Assembly (NCBI GenBank): GCA_900542795.1
Contig: UQPD01000012.1
Coordinates: forward strand, 1-27,604
Origin: an uncultured Prevotella sp.
GTDB taxonomy: Bacteria > Bacteroidota > Bacteroidia > Bacteroidales > Bacteroidaceae
DNA: 27,604 nucleotides
Direction of reading: 5' to 3'
Under the pieces are notes generated by a model, which was given only the letters and a program-made list of their open reading frames with translations, searched no databases and was not told the origin of the DNA. This document shows, piece after piece, positions 22,179 to 27,604 of this stretch. The position numbers and the translations under genes were made by a program. Positions within the stretch are counted from its first letter, which is position 1; each line of letters starts with the position of its first letter.

Positions 22179-24218
22179 TTATTCGTTTACGAGAGGAAGT
22201 GTGGCATAATCGCGACTGTAACGCAACATTTGCTTGTCGTAGCTTTCGGTATAGTCGAGTGTCACATTGGTGATGTTGCCTTGTGCATCGCGCTCTGCGT
22301 GATAAACGGGGTTAATGAATCCCTTGTAGGGCGAAAGATGTAACTTTTCGTAACGAGCAAGGATTTCCTTGTGCAAAGCGGGGTCAATCTTCACACCATA
22401 TTCTTCAACCAAATTGCGTGCGCCCGCATAATCGCCTTCGCTCTTGATGCGCTGAATTTCGCCTAAGAGTTTACCAAAGAGATTGCGCAAAGCAGCATAA
22501 TCATTGATTTTTACAAAGGTCTTTCCATGCTTCTTTACCAACTCTACCACCTTGTTGGCTTTACCATGCTCGTAAGCCCAACGCGCAATGAGCGCACGGT
22601 TACGCATGTGAGCCTCCTCAATGTTGTTACCTGGTTTAATGCGAACCAATTGAGTCATCAAACCATTCATCATGTAGGTGTAATACTGACTCTTATATGC
22701 TTCGAGATTAGGTGTAAGACCTAAATCTACAAGCTTTTGGTCGGCTACGTAGTAAAGTCCAAAGAGGTCGGCACGCGCTTCCTCAATAGTCGATCCATAA
22801 GCTTTCAGCGAATCGGGGTCGGTGGTAGGAAGCAGTTTACCACTACCGTGTCCTAAGCATTCGTGCAAGTCGGTGTGCAAGTCATCGCAAGCATCGCCAT
22901 ATTTGTTGATGAGGGCGCGAGTCGCATCGTCAATCACAAACTCCTTGTCCATGCCACTTCCGTGCGAAGCCTTGTTGTAGGCATCCGTAAGGTTTCCAAT
23001 GGTTACACTCTTTGAACCAAATTCACGACGAACCCAGTCTGAGTTAGGCAAGTTGATGCCGATGGCAGTAGAAGGATAAAGATCGCCCCCCAAAATGGCA
23101 GCGGTAATTACTTTGGCTGAAACGCCCTTCACCTTCTCCTTCTTAAATTCGGGTGCTACGGGTGAATGATCCTCAAACCACTGTGCATTGGCAGAGAGTT
23201 TTTTAGTACGTTCGGTAGCCGCAATATCCTTGAAATTAACAATAGCCTCCCATGAGGCTTTCATGCCTAATGGGTCGCCATACGACTCAGTGAAATAGTT
23301 GGTAAAGTCTACCATGCTCTCTGTGTCCTTCAGCCAATGTATGGAGTAATCGTCGAAGGTGCGGAGGTCGCCCGTGCGATAAGTTTCAACCAACAAATCA
23401 ATCACCTTTTGCTGTTCGGGTGTATCGGCAAAGGGACGGGCTTTGAGCAGATTATCAACAATGCGCTCAATGGCAGTGGTATACATACCCCCCACACGCC
23501 ACACACGCTCTGTGAGCAGTCCGTATTCATTACGCTCCAAACGGCTATTCATGCCCATCATAATGGGACGTGAATCGTTGGCAGGTTTGCGCTGTGCATA
23601 GAACTCCTCAGCTTCGGTTTGTGTAATGCCTGGTTCGTAGTAGTTACAGGCCGAAGTGAGCACCAAGTCGTCGCCATCTTTTTGGTTAACGCGCATGGGC
23701 ATTACCTCAGGATTAAAAATCACGGGGAACAACTCATTGCAAAAAGCCTCTAAACTCTGTCCGTTAAGCGGAAGTTTGTCGGCAGGAATTTGTTGGAGTG
23801 CAGCACGCAATTCTTGTTCGGTAAAATCGGGTAAGAATTTTTCGCAACCATAATGATGGTGAATGCCCGATGAGAACCACACCCGCTTTAAGTACACTGA
23901 GAGTGCTTTATAGAATTTGTCATCGTGCTTTCCAGCATAATGAGTGTAAACAGCTTCGAGCAAGGCACGGATGCGAAGATTATAACGTCCGTTTTGGTCG
24001 AAGAGGATGTCACGCCCTTCAAGGGCAGCCTCTTGCAAGTAATAAATAAAAGTCTTTTCTTTTAAAGAGAGTTTGTCAAATCCTTCCACCTTATAGCGAA
24101 GCATTTGAATGTCAGCAAACTTTTCGTCGGTGTATTTAAAATGATTGTCGGCTGTTTGTGCAGTTGCACCAAGTGCCGATGAGGCTGCAATTAGCATAGT
24201 GGCTATTTTATGTTTCAT
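22179..24218 (-). CDS. Dipeptidyl peptidase III-like zinc peptidase (M49), exported
   Basis: This 679-residue peptidase has a signal peptide (MKHKIATMLIAASSALGATAQ). The M49 zinc motif HEXXGH is present as HECLGH at residues 452-457, and the third ligand and second motif as EEARAD at 479-484 (ligand E480). Family members cut dipeptides from the N-terminus of short peptides. The gap between the two motifs is only 21 residues, much shorter than in human DPP III, as seen in bacterial M49 enzymes. The signal peptide suggests periplasmic work on imported peptides. Its start overlaps the stop of the upstream DUF3298 gene by one base (TAATG), so the two are translationally coupled. Confidence 0.9.
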   Translation of the reverse strand: MKHKIATMLIAASSALGATAQTADNHFKYTDEKFADIQMLRYKVEGFDKLSLKEKTFIYYLQEAALEGRDILFDQNGRYNLRIRALLEAVYTHYAGKHDDKFYKALSVYLKRVWFSSGIHHHYGCEKFLPDFTEQELRAALQQIPADKLPLNGQSLEAFCNELFPVIFNPEVMPMRVNQKDGDDLVLTSACNYYEPGITQTEAEEFYAQRKPANDSRPIMMGMNSRLERNEYGLLTERVWRVGGMYTTAIERIVDNLLKARPFADTPEQQKVIDLLVETYRTGDLRTFDDYSIHWLKDTESMVDFTNYFTESYGDPLGMKASWEAIVNFKDIAATERTKKLSANAQWFEDHSPVAPEFKKEKVKGVSAKVITAAILGGDLYPSTAIGINLPNSDWVRREFGSKSVTIGNLTDAYNKASHGSGMDKEFVIDDATRALINKYGDACDDLHTDLHECLGHGSGKLLPTTDPDSLKAYGSTIEEARADLFGLYYVADQKLVDLGLTPNLEAYKSQYYTYMMNGLMTQLVRIKPGNNIEEAHMRNRALIARWAYEHGKANKVVELVKKHGKTFVKINDYAALRNLFGKLLGEIQRIKSEGDYAGARNLVEEYGVKIDPALHKEILARYEKLHLSPYKGFINPVYHAERDAQGNITNVTLDYTESYDKQMLRYSRDYATLPLVNE

Positions 24219-25264
24219 TATTTCAACCAGTTTTTAACTTCTTCGTTGCTCAACACAATGTTAATAGTGCCAGCAGCATAGCAGTTTTTGATGTAAGGTG
24301 GATAAGTAAATACAATGCCACACTCCGTTACAGCTGGACGCGGATACCATTTACCTTGGTATTGTTCCATCTGTTGTGTGCGAACAGAGTAGTCATCTGC
24401 CGAAGGGGCAGGAACAACCTCGGCTATAGCAGGCCAGGTTTCTTGGTCTTGTGCGGCTTGCGCACTTGTTTTGAGTTTTTCGCCTACCAATTTAAAGACT
24501 TCATTTAGGGCTTCAGGCTTAAAGATGTCTGTCAACCCCATCAAGCGGTCCTCTTTCGTGTTGATGCTGAAGTAATAGTGATACAGCATACCATGTGCGC
24601 CCCCTTTGTAGCATTCATCTTCAATGCTAAAGGTAGTAATGCCCTTGTTACTCCATCTCCACACAGGTGTAACATTGGTGCGGTAAGAGAAAGAGGTTGG
24701 CATATATTCCTGACCATTATTTTTGCAAAAGTCTTCTATTTCGTTTTGCTCTTTTTGATAAGTAGCCTTAACCGCGCTCCATTTTGCCTCAAGCATTTTT
24801 TCGAGCGTATTAAGTTTCCAACTACTCTCGTTGGTAGCGTCTAAGTCGAGCGTTCCTTTAAGAATGTTGTATACCATCAAGCTGTATGCACCTCCCTTTT
24901 TAGGTTCCACTTTGGCATCAGCGTCAGAAAAAAAGAGCGAGGCATTGAACGATAGCCCTTGGTTGGCATCTTTGCTGTTTTGCAAACTGTAATCTGCGTT
25001 TTTATTGCTGTATTCGCTCAGCAGTTCATCGTTGTAGGGACAGAAGATGTCTGAATCATCCTCTGCAGCAGAATCTGCTGCAACAACATCCTCATTGGTA
25101 CCTGCCCAATCATCGTCTTCGGTATATTCAACATCCATGGAGTCGTCAGTAACAACCGTATCTGCCACCACCACATCACGTTGATTGTAGGTGCGATTAC
25201 CTTGCATAGGCATGGCTAAAGTCATGCAAAGCAAAGCTGGCACGCAATAGAATACTTTCTTCAT
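24218..25264 (-). CDS. Exported DUF3298 (RsiV-type) domain protein
   Basis: This 348-residue protein has an N-terminal export signal (residues 1-about 21) and then a very acidic linker (about 30-75, many D and E). The C-terminal part (about 195-345) carries the DUF3298/PdaC-RsiV pattern: YKGGAHGMLYHYYFSINTKEDRLMGLTDIF, and near the end GIVFTYPPYIKNCYAAGTINIVLS. In RsiV that domain binds lysozyme; in most Bacteroidetes copies the ligand is unknown. It is the first gene of a minus-strand operon and its stop overlaps the start of the M49 peptidase, so the two may act together at the envelope. No sigma factor lies beside it, so an anti-sigma role is unlikely. Confidence 0.78.
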   Translation of the reverse strand: MKKVFYCVPALLCMTLAMPMQGNRTYNQRDVVVADTVVTDDSMDVEYTEDDDWAGTNEDVVAADSAAEDDSDIFCPYNDELLSEYSNKNADYSLQNSKDANQGLSFNASLFFSDADAKVEPKKGGAYSLMVYNILKGTLDLDATNESSWKLNTLEKMLEAKWSAVKATYQKEQNEIEDFCKNNGQEYMPTSFSYRTNVTPVWRWSNKGITTFSIEDECYKGGAHGMLYHYYFSINTKEDRLMGLTDIFKPEALNEVFKLVGEKLKTSAQAAQDQETWPAIAEVVPAPSADDYSVRTQQMEQYQGKWYPRPAVTECGIVFTYPPYIKNCYAAGTINIVLSNEEVKNWLK

Positions 25265-25292
25265 AATGCTTATTTTTTTTAGGATTGTAGTG

Positions 25293-25300
25293 CAAATTTA
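25293..25300 (-). promoter_or_regulatory. -7 box of the DUF3298-M49 operon
   Basis: On the minus strand this reads TAAATTTG, matching TAnnTTTG, 28 bases upstream of the start codon at 25264. No clear -33 TTTG is seen. Confidence 0.55.
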
Positions 25301-25331
25301 GTGTAAAGCCTTGAATAGTGAGGATATATAT

Positions 25332-25384
25332 ATGAAAAAAGAGTGGAAAACCGCTTTAAAAATTATAAACGGAGTTCCACTCTT
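25332..25384 (-). terminator. Terminator of the nucleotide-sugar dehydratase gene
   Basis: AAGAGTGGAA (25339-25348) pairs perfectly with TTCCACTCTT (25375-25384), with an inner CCG/CGG pair. On the minus strand the hairpin is followed by a run of six T, about 60 bases after the stop codon at 25443. Confidence 0.88.
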
Positions 25385-25442
25385 CGGTGTAATTCATTTA
25401 AATATCGGAACGAAGCTCTTAATTCTCTTTTTACAAAAAACT

Positions 25443-27380
25443 TTAAGCCTCTTCTTTTTTAGGATCGAGTGCCTCATAGCGCGAATGCTTGCTGATGTAC
25501 TCTGGCACAATCTGCTTCATCTTCTTCACAGTGTCCATATCATTGTAGCGAAGTGCGATGTCGCGCAAGTCTTCAATATTGTGTTCAACATTCTCATACT
25601 CGTAATTACGAACTTGCGCAATACGAATTTTAGGATGGAATGAAGGAAGTGTATCTTCATTTTCACTGAGCACCTCTTCGTAGAGTTTTTCACCCTCGCG
25701 CAAACCAGTGTACTTAATTTCCACATTCTTTGCACCGCTAAGCAATATCATGCGTTTAGCCAAATCTGCAATGCGAACGGGTTCACCCATATCGAACACA
25801 TAGATTTCGCCCCCTTTGCCATGAATGCCCGCTTCAAGCACTAACTTACATGCTTCAGGAATAAGCATGAAGAAGCGAATAATCTTGGGATGAGTAACCG
25901 TGAGCGGACCACCCGCTGCCAATTGCTTGCGGAACAAGGGAATTACCGAACCATTTGAGCCAAGCACATTACCAAAACGTGTGGTAACGAACTGTGTAAC
26001 GCCTTTCACCTTACCATCTTGAATGGCTTTATTAAGACTCTGCACATAGATTTCGCAAATGCGCTTTGAGCAACCCATCACGTTTGTAGGGTTAACGGCT
26101 TTATCGGTAGAAACCATCACAAACTTTCTGACGCCATATTTCACGCTCAAGTCTGCAATCACCTTTGTACCCCACACATTGTTCTGTACACTTTCGCTAG
26201 GGTTATCCTCCATCATTGGCACATGTTTGTAAGCAGCAGCATGGAAAACAATTTCGGGCTTGAACGATTTGAAGATTTCGTCCATTCGCTTTTCCTTGCA
26301 AATGTTGGTTACAACAGTTTCGGCCTTGATGTTCGGATAATTGTTACGCATCATCAAGCGTATGTCGTGTTGCGGTGTTTCAGCCGCATCAATCAGCATC
26401 ATCTCAGCAGGAGCGAAAGAGGCTACTTGTCGCACAATTTCTGAACCAATGCTACCTGCCGAACCTGTAATAAGCACGCGTTTGCCTTTCAAATTTTCCT
26501 CAATCGACTTGAGGTTTACCTGAATTTCATCGCGCGAAAGGAGGTCTTCAATTTTCACCTCGCGCAACTGCACTTCGCCTTGCATCTTACCATCCTTAGC
26601 AAGTTCTTTTGCATTTTGCGAGATGTATATCTTTATGCCATTCTCAATGAATAAGTCTTGCAGTTGTTTATTCTTTAAGAAATCTTCGTGCTTCAGCGGA
26701 CTTACCAATACCGCTTGGATGTGTTTCTTTTTAAGAATGTTTATCAAGTTATCGTGGATAGAGTAAATTTGCTTACCCATGAGACGATGATTCTTATAGT
26801 TTGTATCATCTCCCATATATCCCTTGATAAGGAACTGCATGGGTTTTACGCTGTAAGCATAATTGGTTAGCGCAACAGCACCTGCACGTGTACCATAAAT
26901 AAAGGTGTTAAGGGCTTTTTTGCTTACCAATGCCTTGTCGAACAGCATTTTCACACTGATACGGCTTAAGCACATAAACACGATGGTACCCAAGTAAACA
27001 ACCAAGGTCATACGTCCTGTTAATGCGTAAAACGTATCATTCCATTGATTGTTACAGATAATATGGTTGAACGCCACTGCCATCAAAAACGACACGCCAT
27101 TGGCACAAATCACACGCATGAGGTCTACAAACTGAGAATAGCGCAGAATGCCTGAATAAGTATGGAATATTCTAAACCCAATGAGGTTGAATATTGCAAA
27201 CATTAAAAACGTGTGGCAGAGTTGGGGTCCAAACGCTACCATTTCAGAAAGCGGATGACGCAGCAGAACCATAAACAGACCGCCAACAAAACATGTTAGC
27301 AAGTCGAAAATCACTACAAACCAGTAAGGCAAGGCCCGACGGCCAAAATACCAGTTAAAAACTTTATTAATCAATCCCAT
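25443..27380 (-). CDS. Membrane-bound nucleotide-sugar 4,6-dehydratase (WbpM/FlaA1/CapD type)
   Basis: This is a 645-residue inner-membrane enzyme of surface-polysaccharide synthesis. The first about 150 residues hold four hydrophobic segments, then a CoA-binding-like domain, then a Rossmann SDR domain with GSAGSIGSE (about 304-312) and VFHAAAYKHVPMMEDNP. The active site reads STDKAVNPTNVMGCSKR: methionine replaces the usual tyrosine of YxxxK, a hallmark of the UDP-GlcNAc 4,6-dehydratase branch (WbpM, PglF). The start at 27380 (MGLINKVFNWYFGRR) is preferred; a TTG at 27455 would add 25 basic residues. It probably makes a 4-keto-6-deoxy sugar for capsule, O-antigen or glycoprotein. No neighbouring glycan genes are inside the window; they may lie beyond the right end. 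Confidence 0.9.
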   Translation of the reverse strand: MGLINKVFNWYFGRRALPYWFVVIFDLLTCFVGGLFMVLLRHPLSEMVAFGPQLCHTFLMFAIFNLIGFRIFHTYSGILRYSQFVDLMRVICANGVSFLMAVAFNHIICNNQWNDTFYALTGRMTLVVYLGTIVFMCLSRISVKMLFDKALVSKKALNTFIYGTRAGAVALTNYAYSVKPMQFLIKGYMGDDTNYKNHRLMGKQIYSIHDNLINILKKKHIQAVLVSPLKHEDFLKNKQLQDLFIENGIKIYISQNAKELAKDGKMQGEVQLREVKIEDLLSRDEIQVNLKSIEENLKGKRVLITGSAGSIGSEIVRQVASFAPAEMMLIDAAETPQHDIRLMMRNNYPNIKAETVVTNICKEKRMDEIFKSFKPEIVFHAAAYKHVPMMEDNPSESVQNNVWGTKVIADLSVKYGVRKFVMVSTDKAVNPTNVMGCSKRICEIYVQSLNKAIQDGKVKGVTQFVTTRFGNVLGSNGSVIPLFRKQLAAGGPLTVTHPKIIRFFMLIPEACKLVLEAGIHGKGGEIYVFDMGEPVRIADLAKRMILLSGAKNVEIKYTGLREGEKLYEEVLSENEDTLPSFHPKIRIAQVRNYEYENVEHNIEDLRDIALRYNDMDTVKKMKQIVPEYISKHSRYEALDPKKEEA

Positions 27381-27604
27381 ATAAAATCTCTTTTTAAGAA
27401 CTGCTTTTAGTTTCTTGCGAAGAAAAATCCCCACCTTTATATATTTCGCAACCAAAGGTTGTGTCGTATCGTCCTTTTTGCAGCACTTATAGATGTATAT
27501 AAAGTATCTTTTTTACATAAATTCAAGTGCAAAAATCGTGATATTTTTTGAATTTGACAAGATTTTTTGCCAGTAACTATTCAGCGGTAATAAAAATGGT
27601 CTGA

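Noticed and set aside
27381..27455. TTG start for the nucleotide-sugar dehydratase
   Set aside because: The extra 25 residues are very basic and not typical of the family; the ATG at 27380 begins just before the first membrane segment.

Overview
The window looks like a chromosomal segment of a Bacteroidales bacterium, most likely Prevotella or a close relative. The evidence is many promoters with the Bacteroidetes -7 box TAnnTTTG, lipoproteins with acidic residues right after the lipid cysteine, and Bacteroidetes-type families (circularly permuted imelysin, M49 peptidase with a signal peptide, fused ResB-CcsA). The genus is an inference. The first 48 bases are not genomic: they are an Illumina Nextera adapter with its index and the Tn5 mosaic end, so this is a contig end with untrimmed adapter.

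Left block (120-8150): a regulator that joins a YtfE/ScdA-like di-iron domain to a LuxR-type HTH diverges from a six-gene operon. The operon encodes a tiny lysine-rich secreted protein, an outer-membrane barrel, an imelysin lipoprotein, a di-haem oxidoreductase lipoprotein, an OprO/P-type porin and a mono-haem c-type lipoprotein. The shared intergenic region carries inverted heptamers that match the NarL-type site. This is the best candidate for an undescribed system: an iron, NO or oxygen sensing switch driving a cell-surface iron and haem redox apparatus.

Middle block (8170-16200): a patatin-like phospholipase (minus strand), aminopeptidase P and a secreted C1 peptidase (plus strand), then topoisomerase IV subunit A (minus) diverging from the tRNA thiolase mnmA (plus). 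Strong hairpins separate the convergent pairs.

Right block (16439-27380): a two-part Rid-family protein; a ResB-CcsA fusion that attaches haem to c-type cytochromes and could mature the haem proteins of the left block; an Lrp/AsnC regulator diverging from O-acetylhomoserine sulfhydrylase; a minus-strand operon of a DUF3298 protein, a DPP III-like M49 peptidase and a small helicase-associated-domain protein; and a membrane-bound WbpM/FlaA1-type nucleotide-sugar dehydratase. No tRNA, rRNA, CRISPR array, IS element or phage gene was seen, and no gene-free stretch exceeds 300 bases.
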